Below, in pieces: positions 37,433-46,462 of a stretch of 64,000 nucleotides of DNA. The notes below the pieces were generated by a model, which saw only the letters and a list, made by a program, of their open reading frames with translations, ran no database searches and was not told the origin of the DNA. Position numbers and translations under genes: made by a program. How positions within the stretch are numbered: position 1 is the first letter of the stretch; each line of letters opens with the position of its first letter. Origin of the DNA: Corallincola holothuriorum (GTDB lineage Bacteria > Pseudomonadota > Gammaproteobacteria > Enterobacterales > Neiellaceae); contig NZ_QPID01000005.1 of NCBI RefSeq assembly GCF_003336225.1, forward strand, positions 273,797-337,796, read 5' to 3'.

Positions 37433-39486
37433 AGGTGACCTTGGCTATGCGCCAGCGCTGGCGTTGTATCGCGCTGGCGGTGGCATGCTTTAGCGTATCC
37501 CTAAGCGCTGTTGCTGATGACGATGAAAAAGAGCATCTGCAAGCAGAGTTAGGCTATCGGGTGGGTCTGTTTGAGTACTATCAGGGCGATCCTTTGGCCG
37601 CTCTGACATTTCTCGAAGTGGATAAAGTGCGGACCGAGCAGCGCTTAGCCAGTCGCAGTGCTGACGCCTTGGCCGAAGATAATGCTGCGCGTGCCGATGC
37701 GCGATTGTTAGAAGCGGGGATCCGTTTGGGTTACGGCTTGCATCGCAGTGCGCGTGCCTTGCTTAGTCAATTGGTTGCCTCACCGACATTGTCGGAGCAG
37801 GGATATGCGGAAGCCAGCCTCTATCTAGCTCAATGGCTCTATCTGCACCAACAACCGGATGCTGCATTGAGGGTGTTGACCGATGTGCGCGGTCAGTTAC
37901 CCGCTGATCAGGCACAACAAGCCGCTTATCTGGAGCAACTGTTGCAGGCCACGACTGGCAGTACCAGCGCCACCGCAGAGGTCAGCTATGACGCAGGCCC
38001 ATGGCAGCCTTACTTGCTTTATAACCAAGGGATCGCCCATGCACAGGCGAAGCAGGCCGACCAAGCGCTAACGTCGCTGGAACAAGCGTTAATTCTACTA
38101 AGCCAAGGTCGCGCGGTCAGTGATGACAGCTGGCTAGATCTATTGGCGTGGAGTGCTTGGTTCCCACCAACGCCCTTGCCGCTGGCAGAAGGCGAGATCA
38201 CCTCGTTACAGGATAAGATCCAGCTAACGCGTGCCAGGATCTATCGCCAGCAGGAAGATTACGATGCCGCGCTGGATGCGTATCAGCAAGTCTCGCTCGA
38301 AGGCATGGCGGCTGCAGAAGCCCTGTTCAGTTATGGCTGGACGGCGTTTAATGCTGGGCAACAACCCTTATCTATTACGGCCTGGAGCGCATTAGCTAAA
38401 CGTGGCGACCTGAGTGCTGAGTTGCTGCAGGTGCATCTGGCTATTGCTTGGAGTTATGAGCAGTGGGGCATGCCGGGTCACGCACTGCAAAATTATCAGC
38501 AGGCGTCGCAAGCGTATCGTGTGGTACTGGCCGATCTTGAGCAGCAGCTACAGTCACTGGATCCTGAATCTCTGATGCAACGGCTATTGCCTGACAGTGA
38601 TGACAGTTGGCTAAGTGAGCAGGATGTTATTCGTATCGCTTCATTACCACGTTTGAATGAGTTGATGGTGTCGCAGTCGATGCAATCGATGCTGATCGAT
38701 GCGCGGGATCTGCGCTTACTGCGTAACAATCTATTGCGTTGGCAGGCGGATATGGATCAGTTCAACGCCATGCTGGAGGTGCGAGAGCTGTCCCGCCAAG
38801 CGCAGTTGCAAGCTTTGGCCGATGCGCCACCCAACAGCGAGTTTGAGCGTTTACGTGGTGAACGTGATGCGTTGGCTGCGCAATTGAACCAGTCGATGGA
38901 TTCTCCAAAAGCACTGGCGAACGATGAAGAGTTGGCGATTTTAAAGCGCCTGACCCGTGCTGAACAAACGCTGGAAAAATTACAGCAACATCCTAAGTAT
39001 GCCGCCTACGCGGAACGCGTTCGCCGGGTACGCGGTGCGCTGGACTGGCAGCTCAGTGATGATCTGGTGGCTCGGCAGTGGCAACAAACTAAGTCATTAA
39101 AGGCATTGGATAATCTATTACGAGAATCGGAGCAGCGCTTGGCGCGATTGCAGCGTATTGTCGATGAGCCCAGCCAGCAGATCGCACTGCAGCAGCGGGT
39201 CGTTGATGCTCAAGCTCGGCTCACGCAGCAGCTATTGGCGGTTAAGACGACGTACGACGAACTGCGGCAACAGGTTTTCGGATTGGTTGAAAGCGAGCTA
39301 CAACGTCAGCAGGTCTTGGTGAAAAATCATCTGGCAGAATCACAATTGGCGATCACCCGATTGTATGAGCATTACCTCAAGCTGCAACAGGATGCGATCA
39401 TGGGCAAGCCGGCGCGCGAGTCCTCTGTACCAGAGGCAAATGCACCTGGCGCTGAGCAGCCTGGTGAGCAAGGGGAGGGAGTATGA
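37423..39486 (+). CDS. Large exported TPR/coiled-coil protein
   Basis: 687 residues with signal peptide (IALAVACFSVSLSAVA). TPR-like helical pairs fill residues about 40-370 (EALILLSQGRAV, IYRQQEDYDAALDAYQQV, AIAWSYEQWGMPGHALQNYQ), and long coiled coils fill 430-660. It has no lipobox. Proteins of this layout scaffold periplasmic machines; the position before a giant TPR lipoprotein and TolQR genes recalls GltE/GltD-type components. It overlaps neighbours on both sides (10 bp and 4 bp). Confidence 0.75.
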   Translation: MAVKVTLAMRQRWRCIALAVACFSVSLSAVADDDEKEHLQAELGYRVGLFEYYQGDPLAALTFLEVDKVRTEQRLASRSADALAEDNAARADARLLEAGIRLGYGLHRSARALLSQLVASPTLSEQGYAEASLYLAQWLYLHQQPDAALRVLTDVRGQLPADQAQQAAYLEQLLQATTGSTSATAEVSYDAGPWQPYLLYNQGIAHAQAKQADQALTSLEQALILLSQGRAVSDDSWLDLLAWSAWFPPTPLPLAEGEITSLQDKIQLTRARIYRQQEDYDAALDAYQQVSLEGMAAAEALFSYGWTAFNAGQQPLSITAWSALAKRGDLSAELLQVHLAIAWSYEQWGMPGHALQNYQQASQAYRVVLADLEQQLQSLDPESLMQRLLPDSDDSWLSEQDVIRIASLPRLNELMVSQSMQSMLIDARDLRLLRNNLLRWQADMDQFNAMLEVRELSRQAQLQALADAPPNSEFERLRGERDALAAQLNQSMDSPKALANDEELAILKRLTRAEQTLEKLQQHPKYAAYAERVRRVRGALDWQLSDDLVARQWQQTKSLKALDNLLRESEQRLARLQRIVDEPSQQIALQQRVVDAQARLTQQLLAVKTTYDELRQQVFGLVESELQRQQVLVKNHLAESQLAITRLYEHYLKLQQDAIMGKPARESSVPEANAPGAEQPGEQGEGV

Positions 39487-42425
39487 TGAAAAGGTCGCTT
39501 CTTGCCCTGCTTATGCCGCTGACGCTTGCGGCTTGTTCCAGCAATGATCCGCAGGTGGTAAAAACGCTTGCCGATCTGGAGCCGATTGAGCGCCAGCCGT
39601 TTCAACGCCCGCAGGTGGATGTGTCGACACAGGGGCTGATCCACCAATACCAATCGCTATTAGAGGTCAGCGAAGATCCTAATGTGCGTATCTATGCCCG
39701 CTACCGTCTGGTTGATCTGGGCATGCTCCATCAAGAAGAGGTGCTGGCGGAAGACGCGAGCTTTAATACCGACTCCCTTGATGGCCTGATCGCAGATTAT
39801 CAGGCGTTGTTAGCCACCTATCCGGATCAGCCCGATAACCACGCGGTGTTGTATCAGTTAGCTAAAGCTTATGATCTTAAGGGCGATCTCCCTGCTGCTT
39901 TTGCCACGTTAACCACACTGATAGATCGTTATCCTGATTCGCCTCATGTGGCCGAGGCGCAGTTCCGCCGTGGTGACATCCTGTTCAGTCAGCGTAAATA
40001 TCGCGAAGCGGATCAAGCATTCACTGCTGTGATTAAGCAGCCGGAGGCCAGCTCCTACCTGCTGAACGCCCATTATATGCGTGGTTGGTGCCGATTTAAG
40101 CAAACCCGTTATGATGCTGCGCAGCGCGACTATCTGTTTGTGCTGGATAACCTGCTGGAAGAACACACCACGTTAGAGGGATTACCCAAAACACGTCGTA
40201 CCCTGGCAAATGACACGCTAAGGGTGATGAGTTTGACCTTTAGTTATCAAGCCGGTGGTGAAAGTGTGCGTACCCTGCTGGCGACGACAGGTAAGCGCTC
40301 CTGGGATCACCTGCTTTATCAGCATCTGGCGGAGTATCAGTTAGGCAAGGAGTTGTATCAACAAAGCGCTGATACCTACCTTGCTTATATCAAGGACAAT
40401 ACCGAGACCCTATGGGCGGCACAGTTCGACATCCGGGTATTGGCTATCTATAAAGAGGCGGGATTCACCACGTTGATCCGGCCGGAGAAAGAACGTTTCG
40501 TCAAACTCTGGGGCCAGCGTAGTGGGTTCTGGCAGCGCTCAGAGGTGGCCGTAAGGGATCAGTTAGCGCCTCACCTGCACGCTTTTCTGTTGGAGCTGGG
40601 GCAGTATTACCATGCCACAGTGCAACATCAAAAACAGGCGGCGGGCAAGGGTGCCGGTAGTGATGTGAAACAGCAGGTTGCGCAAGGTTATCAGCTTGCT
40701 GCTGATTGGCATTTGCAATTCTTAGATACCTTTCCGTTGGATCCGAAAACACCGGATATCCGCTTCTTGATGGCAGAAGCCTTGTATGAAGCCGGTAGTT
40801 ACAGCGATGCGATTGCCGCTTATGAATTGGTAGCTTACGCGGCCGATGCTGAGCCGTTGTCTAATATCCAGCGTAGTGAAGCAAGTTACGAAGAGTTATT
40901 AGCTTACAAGTTGACCGGTTACGATGCTCAAGCGCCAGTTGCAGCACCGGCAATGCGTGCAGAAGCGGGTTATGCTGCGCTGGTCGCGTATCAAAAACTG
41001 ATGCAGCAAGCCGAGGTGAAAGCATTACCAAAGGCAGACAACCAAGCGCTGCAATTGAAACGTATTCGCTCGCAACTGCGCTTTGCTGACCGTTTTTCTC
41101 AGGATAAACGGGCTAAGCAGGCACAAACATTGGCGGCACAATCTCTGCTCAAGCTGCAACGATATGACGAGGCGACTGAGGTCGCGACGCGTCTGTTGGC
41201 ATGGCAGCCGACGCCGGATAACGCGCAGCAACGTATCGCCCATCTAGTGATCGGCCATAGCGCCTTTGCCAATGAAAACTTCGCGGTAGCAGAGCAGGCT
41301 TATCAACAGAGTCTGGCGCTGATGAAAAAGTCAGATCCACAGCGTGATGACACCCGCAAGAAATTGGCTGCTGCGATCTATCGTCAGGGCGAGCAGGCGG
41401 TTGCCGATGGCGACAAAGCGTTAGCGGTGAAACATTACCTGCGGTTGGGTGAAACGGTACCCGAATCAGGGTTCCGCAAAAATGCCGAGTATGATGCCGC
41501 AACATTGCTGCTAGAGCTGGAACGTTGGGAAGAAGCGGTAGCGATCTTAAATCAGTTCGCTAAGCGCTATCCTAAGTCGCCGCTGGTAGCTGACATTCCA
41601 GCCAAGTTAGCGTTCGCTTACGAACAGTCGGGCAATTGGCAACAAGCTGCCAAGCAGTATTTGGTTTTGGCAGATCGTGGCGGTGAATCAGCTGCAGACA
41701 AGGAAGCGAGCCGCCAATCGTTGTTAGCGGCGGCTGAAATGTATGAAAAAGCCGATGATCTCGATGGTGCAATTAACAGCTACCGTCGCTATGCGCACGC
41801 TTACCCCGAGCCTTTTGCTATGGCGATGGAAGTCCGGGCGAAAATGGCTGGTTTTTATCAACGCACAGGCGATGAGATAAAACGTAATTACTGGCTGAAG
41901 AAACTGGTGAAGCTTGATGCAGAAGGTGGTGATGAGCGCAGTGATCGTTCTCGTTATCTGGCTGCCTTTGCTGCGCAAGACCTGGCCGTACAACAGCAGC
42001 GTACCTTTGACAGCATTCGCTTGAAGCTGCCTCTGCGGAAGAGCTTGAAAAAGAAACGTGCGGCGCTCGATAAAAGCTTGGCAGCTTGGCAGCAGGTCGC
42101 GAATTATCAACAAGCAGAGTTCACCACGGAAGCCACTTACCGTATCGCTGAGATCTATGGTGCGCTGAGCCGTGACTTGATGGATTCTGACCGCCCGAAC
42201 GGCTTAGATGAAATGGAGCTGGAACAGTACGAGCTCCTGTTGGAAGAGCAAGCCTATCCATTTGAAGAGCAAGCGATTGAAGTCCACCAGGCCAATACTG
42301 AAAACGCTTGGCAAGGTAACTATGACGACTGGGTAAAACGTAGCTTCGAGGCGCTTGCTGAGTTGCTGCCAGCGCAATTTGATAAGCCAGAACAGGAGGT
42401 CAGCTTCAGTGACTATGCGCATTAA
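39483..42425 (+). CDS. Giant TPR lipoprotein
   Basis: 980 residues, start ATG at 39483 in an ATGATG pair, overlapping the previous stop. Lipobox LTLAAC near residue 18. At least ten TPR-like repeats are visible, e.g. FATLTTLIDRYPDSPHVAEA, ADQAFTAVIKQP, AVAILNQFAKRYPKSPLVAD, INSYRRYAHAYPE. Resembles the very long TPR proteins (GltD/AgnA type) of gliding and adhesion machines. Predicted periplasmic scaffold attached to a membrane. Confidence 0.8.
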   Translation: MMKRSLLALLMPLTLAACSSNDPQVVKTLADLEPIERQPFQRPQVDVSTQGLIHQYQSLLEVSEDPNVRIYARYRLVDLGMLHQEEVLAEDASFNTDSLDGLIADYQALLATYPDQPDNHAVLYQLAKAYDLKGDLPAAFATLTTLIDRYPDSPHVAEAQFRRGDILFSQRKYREADQAFTAVIKQPEASSYLLNAHYMRGWCRFKQTRYDAAQRDYLFVLDNLLEEHTTLEGLPKTRRTLANDTLRVMSLTFSYQAGGESVRTLLATTGKRSWDHLLYQHLAEYQLGKELYQQSADTYLAYIKDNTETLWAAQFDIRVLAIYKEAGFTTLIRPEKERFVKLWGQRSGFWQRSEVAVRDQLAPHLHAFLLELGQYYHATVQHQKQAAGKGAGSDVKQQVAQGYQLAADWHLQFLDTFPLDPKTPDIRFLMAEALYEAGSYSDAIAAYELVAYAADAEPLSNIQRSEASYEELLAYKLTGYDAQAPVAAPAMRAEAGYAALVAYQKLMQQAEVKALPKADNQALQLKRIRSQLRFADRFSQDKRAKQAQTLAAQSLLKLQRYDEATEVATRLLAWQPTPDNAQQRIAHLVIGHSAFANENFAVAEQAYQQSLALMKKSDPQRDDTRKKLAAAIYRQGEQAVADGDKALAVKHYLRLGETVPESGFRKNAEYDAATLLLELERWEEAVAILNQFAKRYPKSPLVADIPAKLAFAYEQSGNWQQAAKQYLVLADRGGESAADKEASRQSLLAAAEMYEKADDLDGAINSYRRYAHAYPEPFAMAMEVRAKMAGFYQRTGDEIKRNYWLKKLVKLDAEGGDERSDRSRYLAAFAAQDLAVQQQRTFDSIRLKLPLRKSLKKKRAALDKSLAAWQQVANYQQAEFTTEATYRIAEIYGALSRDLMDSDRPNGLDEMELEQYELLLEEQAYPFEEQAIEVHQANTENAWQGNYDDWVKRSFEALAELLPAQFDKPEQEVSFSDYAH

Positions 42426-43338
42426 TAGCGGACACACAGAGTTTTGGTCAATGAATAGTCGTTTGCTTATCCAACGTCGAACTGATGACCGTTGTCTGAT
42501 GAAGACGGGCACAGTCAAAGCCGGTTTACAGGCGGCGCTGTTGAGCCTCGTTATTGGTTTGTCAGGATGTGCGCAGTTGGGCGAAATAGCAGACGCTGAC
42601 AGCGCGGCTGCCGATACAACCACGGACAGTGCCGATGCGGTTGCTAGCCCAGAAGCCCCTGTTGCCGCTGATGATGTCGCGGCAGATGCTGCTATCGCTA
42701 GCGATGGTGATGCACAAACTGATGCTGCGACTGAGCCAGCGGAAGAGGTTACCCCGCCTTCGATTAATCCATATTTGGCTTCTGAGCCGGTGCTATCAGC
42801 TATGGCCAAGGCCAAATTTGATGCTGCATTAGCCAAGGCCAAGGCAGCACAATCTGAGGCCGAGGTGGCAGCAGCCATTAAGGCGTTCGAAGCGGTGTTG
42901 GCCGAGCAAGCGGATCTCTCAGGTGCGCGGGTGAATTTAGCGCAGCTGTATCGCATGCAGGGGCAAACAGACACCGCAATGACCCAGCTAAAGCAAGCGG
43001 TTAAAGACAACCCGAATAATTTAGATGGCTGGAATTTACTGGGCGTACTACAACGCGAACAGGGCGATTTTACGGCAGCAGAACAAAGCTATTTGGAAGC
43101 GCTGCAGCGTTGGAATGATTACGCGCCAGCACACCGTAATATTGGCATCTTGTATGAGTTGTATATGGGGCGTTTTAACGATGCGTTAACACATTATGAA
43201 GCGTATCAAGCCCTGCAGGAGAAGCCCGAGCGACGTGTCAAAGGCTGGATCTTGTTACTGCAGCGGCGTATTGACGCCGGAGAAGGTGTTGATAGTGCGG
43301 TGCCAAGTGAGCCTGAAGTAGCGGGAGAAGGAGCATGA
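42409..43338 (+). CDS. TPR lipoprotein with Ala/Asp-rich linker
   Basis: About 309 residues if started at the GTG at 42409, which lies nine bases after AGGAGG inside the preceding gene. The lipoprotein signal, however, begins at an in-frame ATG at 42499 (MKTGTVKAGLQAALLSLVIG, lipobox LSGC), so the mature product is the same if translation starts there. A low-complexity acidic linker (about 60 residues of Ala/Asp/Thr) precedes three TPRs (QLYRMQGQTDTAMTQLKQAV, LLGVLQREQGDFTAAEQSYL). Third TPR protein of the cluster. Confidence 0.8.
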   Translation: MTMRINSGHTEFWSMNSRLLIQRRTDDRCLMKTGTVKAGLQAALLSLVIGLSGCAQLGEIADADSAAADTTTDSADAVASPEAPVAADDVAADAAIASDGDAQTDAATEPAEEVTPPSINPYLASEPVLSAMAKAKFDAALAKAKAAQSEAEVAAAIKAFEAVLAEQADLSGARVNLAQLYRMQGQTDTAMTQLKQAVKDNPNNLDGWNLLGVLQREQGDFTAAEQSYLEALQRWNDYAPAHRNIGILYELYMGRFNDALTHYEAYQALQEKPERRVKGWILLLQRRIDAGEGVDSAVPSEPEVAGEGA

Positions 43339-43640
43339 TGACACTGTCTAAAGTCATTGCTTTTACTGGATTATTTTCAATGGCTGCGATGGCCGCAGAA
43401 CCCGAAATCGTGGAGCTGGAAAGTACCATTACCGGCTCTCAAGAACAGCCCAAAGTGATCTATATCGTGCCGTGGCAACAGCCTGCTGGCGCGAAAGAGA
43501 TGGCACAACAGATCAATAGTTATCTTGATCGTAAGCCGTTGAGTTTGCTTGAGCGCCCCGTTTTTCTGCGACAGTTGCAACAATTTGAGCAACTTGAGCG
43601 AGATCAAAAACAGAAAGTGAGTCCCGCGCCGCAAAAATAG
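43335..43640 (+). CDS. Small periplasmic protein of unknown function
   Basis: 101 residues with signal peptide (VIAFTGLFSMAAMAA) and a charged C-terminal helix (RPVFLRQLQQFEQLERDQKQ). It overlaps the TPR lipoprotein by 4 bp (ATGA). I do not recognise a family. Conserved position between TPR lipoprotein and TolQ-type gene would make it part of the same apparatus. Confidence 0.65.
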   Translation: MMTLSKVIAFTGLFSMAAMAAEPEIVELESTITGSQEQPKVIYIVPWQQPAGAKEMAQQINSYLDRKPLSLLERPVFLRQLQQFEQLERDQKQKVSPAPQK

Positions 43641-43737
43641 CGAGTGGCACCGGGTAAATGTTTAAAAAATGTTAACGACGGGTATGCTAGCCGAAAAGCA
43701 TTCGTCTGAACGTGTATTTATTGAGGTTTAACAGACT

Positions 43738-44403
43738 ATGGACGCATACAACACAGTGATCCGCTTCTTCCAGGAAGGTGGTCAATTCATGTACCCCATC
43801 GCGTTAGTGATGGTGGTTGGTTTGGTTATCGCCCTCGAGCGTTGGTTGTTTTTAAGCTCAACTGGCCGCGCTAACCGCAAGGCCGCCAAAATAGTTCAAG
43901 CTGGCTTAGCCACTGGTGACTATCAGGTGTTGATCAAAGGCGCAGAAAAAACCAAGGCACCGCTGTTGCGCGTGTTAGCGTCAGGCGTGAGCCGTTTGAA
44001 AGATGCGCATCGCCGTGAAGATGTAGAGTACGCGATGGAAGAGAGCATCATGGAAGTGATGTTGCGCCTCGAAAAGCGGACACAGTATCTGGCCACCTTG
44101 GCCAATATTGCTACGCTACTTGGTCTACTCGGTACCATTATCGGTTTGATCGCAGCGTTTACCGCCGTGGCTAACGCGGATCCGGCTGAAAAGGCCAACC
44201 TGCTATCACAGAGTATCTCGGTGGCGATGAACACCACCGCTTTCGGTCTGATGACTGCGATCCCACTCTCTATTTTCCATGCCGTGTTGCAAACCAAAAC
44301 CAGTGAGATCGTTGATAGCCTGGAAGTGGCCGGTATTAAGTTGCTTAACATGCTTTCTTATAAGTCGAAGACCGATCCGGAAGCAGCTGGCAGCAGGGGC
44401 TAA
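43738..44403 (+). CDS. MotA/TolQ/ExbB-type proton channel
   Basis: 221 residues with three transmembrane helices (about 17-36 MYPIALVMVVGLVIALERWL; about 115-140 LATLANIATLLGLLGTIIGL; about 158-182 VAMNTTAFGLMTAIPLSIF). Family residues for proton use (NIATLLGLLGTIIG and AMNTTAFGL) are intact. With the two ExbD-type partners downstream it should form the inner-membrane motor. A 97-bp gap before it suggests a secondary promoter. Confidence 0.93.
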   Translation: MDAYNTVIRFFQEGGQFMYPIALVMVVGLVIALERWLFLSSTGRANRKAAKIVQAGLATGDYQVLIKGAEKTKAPLLRVLASGVSRLKDAHRREDVEYAMEESIMEVMLRLEKRTQYLATLANIATLLGLLGTIIGLIAAFTAVANADPAEKANLLSQSISVAMNTTAFGLMTAIPLSIFHAVLQTKTSEIVDSLEVAGIKLLNMLSYKSKTDPEAAGSRG

Positions 44404-44406
44404 CTC

Positions 44407-44931
44407 ATGAGGCGGTTAAGACGTCCGCAGAAAAAGGACGCTGAACTCGATATCACCTCCTTCATGAATCTGATGATCGTGTTGGTTCCCGTGCTGCTGT
44501 TAGGCATGGTGTTCTCGCACATTTCGGTACTGGATATCCAGCTACCGGAAGGCGGCGCAGACAACCCCGATCAAAAAGATCCACCCAAGCTGTTGGAGCT
44601 GATTATCCGTCAGGATGGTATGGCGCTGAACTACCCCGCAGGTGTGCCCTTAAAGCGACTGGCAAATAAAGAGCAAAGCTATGATTTTGATGGCTTGTCG
44701 CTTTATCTTCAGGACCTGAAAAGAGCATTCCAGCAAAAAGGGATAGAAAAGCGCGACATCATTATTTTGATGGAGCCGGATATCGATTATCAGACCCTTG
44801 TTACTGCCATGGATACGGTGCGTTCATTTCGTGCCGTGGTTGTAGCCAGTGATGTAGATGCTGAGCTATTTCCCGAGATCTCATTAGGGGATGCCCCGGC
44901 AGCCGCTAAAGCGAAGGGGGCTAAACGATGA
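44407..44931 (+). CDS. ExbD/TolR-type protein, first copy
   Basis: 174 residues, 3 bp after the channel gene. One N-terminal transmembrane helix (SFMNLMIVLVPVLLLGMVFSH) preceded by the AELDITSFMNLM motif, where the Asp-type residue expected in TolR is shifted, then a periplasmic domain. Works with the TolQ-like channel to convert proton flow into motion of a periplasmic partner. Overlaps the second ExbD gene by 4 bp. Confidence 0.9.
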   Translation: MRRLRRPQKKDAELDITSFMNLMIVLVPVLLLGMVFSHISVLDIQLPEGGADNPDQKDPPKLLELIIRQDGMALNYPAGVPLKRLANKEQSYDFDGLSLYLQDLKRAFQQKGIEKRDIIILMEPDIDYQTLVTAMDTVRSFRAVVVASDVDAELFPEISLGDAPAAAKAKGAKR

Positions 44932-45464
44932 AGCAATCAATGCGTGCGCGTCGTATGGCTCGCCACCATCGCAAATTGTCTGGTGCAGCCTCCAAGCTGA
45001 ATCTGGTCTCACTGATGGATATCTTCACCATTCTGGTGTTCTTCCTGATGGTGAACTCCTCTGAAGTGCAGGTGCTGCAATCGAATAAAACCATTAAATT
45101 GCCTGACTCTGTGGCGGAACAACGCCCCGAGGAAACCTTGGTGATCATGGTCAACAGTGACAACTTGGTTGTACAAGGCCGACCGATCGCTAAAACCAGC
45201 GAATTGATGGCAGACGACCAAGCGCTGATCCCGGCGCTGCAAACGGAATTGGATTATCAGGCGAAACGTCGTCCGGAACTCAGCGAGCAAGAAAAGAAGC
45301 TAGGGCGTCCGGTGACCATTATGGGTGATGCTTCTATCCCTTACGAGTTGCTGAAGAAAGTGATGGCCACCTGTGCCGACACCGATTTCAGAAGTATCTC
45401 GTTGGCTGTTAACCGTAAGTTCGTTTCTGACGACGCTGCGGCAGCCGAGGAGGGCCAGCAGTGA
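44928..45464 (+). CDS. ExbD/TolR-type protein, second copy
   Basis: 178 residues. N-terminal KLNLVSLMDIFTILVFFLMV holds the canonical TolR/ExbD helix with the proton-carrying Asp (LMDIFTILVFF). Periplasmic domain follows. Having two different ExbD-type proteins with one channel is the arrangement of the Myxococcus AglRQS motor. Overlaps the TonB-like gene by 4 bp. Confidence 0.9.
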   Translation: MKQSMRARRMARHHRKLSGAASKLNLVSLMDIFTILVFFLMVNSSEVQVLQSNKTIKLPDSVAEQRPEETLVIMVNSDNLVVQGRPIAKTSELMADDQALIPALQTELDYQAKRRPELSEQEKKLGRPVTIMGDASIPYELLKKVMATCADTDFRSISLAVNRKFVSDDAAAAEEGQQ

Positions 45465-46393
45465 GCATTCCTTTAGTCAGTCGCTCAAGTTTCGAGCTTA
45501 GTTGGCAACGTCGTGAAGTTGATGACCAACGCTTCAAACGGCTGTTGGTGATTGGCCTGGCATTGTTGCTGTGCGTCAGTATTGCCATCCCCTTTGTAAA
45601 CGTGCCAGAAATTGAGCGCGAGAAGAAAGAGGCGCTTCCACCGCAGTTGGCCAAGGTGATTATTGAGGAGAAGAAAACACCGCCTCCACCACCGCCAAAG
45701 CCAAAACCGGAAGAGAAGAAAAAGCCGGAAGAGAAAAAGCCAGAAGAGAAGAAACCTGAGCCTAAGCCAAAACCCAAGCCGAAAACTGCGGCAGAAGCGC
45801 GTAAAAAAGCGTCTAAAGCAGGCTTATTGGCGATGCAGGATGATTTGGCCGCCATGCGCGAATCCCTTGACGTCGGCGCACTGAAAAAAGACAAGCTGAA
45901 CAAAGGCTCGGGTGATGCAGCGAAAACCTCGCGCTCACTGTTGGCGGGTAAAGCCAAGTCTGGCAGTGGTGGTATCAGTACCAGTGGCCTCAGTAGCGAT
46001 GCCGGTGGCGGTACATTGGCTGGACGCGACACCATGATAGTGGAGGCGCCGCCGGAGCTGGAAGACGAGCAGAAGAAAAAGCGTAAACGCAAAGATGGCA
46101 AAGCCGGCCGCAGTGAAGAGCAGCTACGCATGGTGCTAGAACAGGCCAAAGGCAGTCTTTACACGCTTTATAACAGTGCCTTACGCAAAGACCCCACGCT
46201 GGAAGGTAAAGTGGTGTTTGAGCTGGTGGTTGAGCCCGATGGTAGTGTCAGTGCTTGTAAAGTCGTGAGCTCAGATCTCGACAACAAAAAGCTGGAACGC
46301 AAACTGGTGCTGCGCCTGAAGTTACTTAACTTTGGTGCAGAAGATGTAGCGCAAACCAAGACCCGTTGGTCGATTGAGTTCTTACCAAATTAA
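45461..46393 (+). CDS. TonB-like protein with AgmX/PglI C-terminal domain
   Basis: 310 residues, GTG start at 45461 with GAGGAGGG upstream, overlapping the second ExbD stop. One transmembrane helix (LLVIGLALLLCVSIAIPFV), then a Pro/Lys/Glu spacer (PPPPPPKPKPEEKKKPEEKK and similar, about 70-110) typical of TonB, a Gly/Ser linker, and a C-terminal domain (about 225-310: LYTLYNSALRKDPTLEGKV, LVVEPDGSVSACKV) of the AgmX/PglI type. Predicted to span the periplasm and transmit motor energy to outer-membrane partners. Its 3' end is duplicated at 47942-48067. Confidence 0.9.
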   Translation: MSIPLVSRSSFELSWQRREVDDQRFKRLLVIGLALLLCVSIAIPFVNVPEIEREKKEALPPQLAKVIIEEKKTPPPPPPKPKPEEKKKPEEKKPEEKKPEPKPKPKPKTAAEARKKASKAGLLAMQDDLAAMRESLDVGALKKDKLNKGSGDAAKTSRSLLAGKAKSGSGGISTSGLSSDAGGGTLAGRDTMIVEAPPELEDEQKKKRKRKDGKAGRSEEQLRMVLEQAKGSLYTLYNSALRKDPTLEGKVVFELVVEPDGSVSACKVVSSDLDNKKLERKLVLRLKLLNFGAEDVAQTKTRWSIEFLPN

Positions 46394-46416
46394 ACGAACA
46401 GTTGCATTCGGTAATA

Positions 46417-46444
46417 AAAAAGAGCGCCTTAAGGCGCTCTTTTT
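46417..46444. terminator. Terminator of the long rightward operon
   Basis: AAAAGAGCGCCTT / AAGGCGCTCTTTT perfect palindrome, 23 bp after the stop. Works in both directions and also serves the convergent gene at 46463. Confidence 0.9.
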
Positions 46445-46462
46445 CTTTGTGCTATCTAGGTA

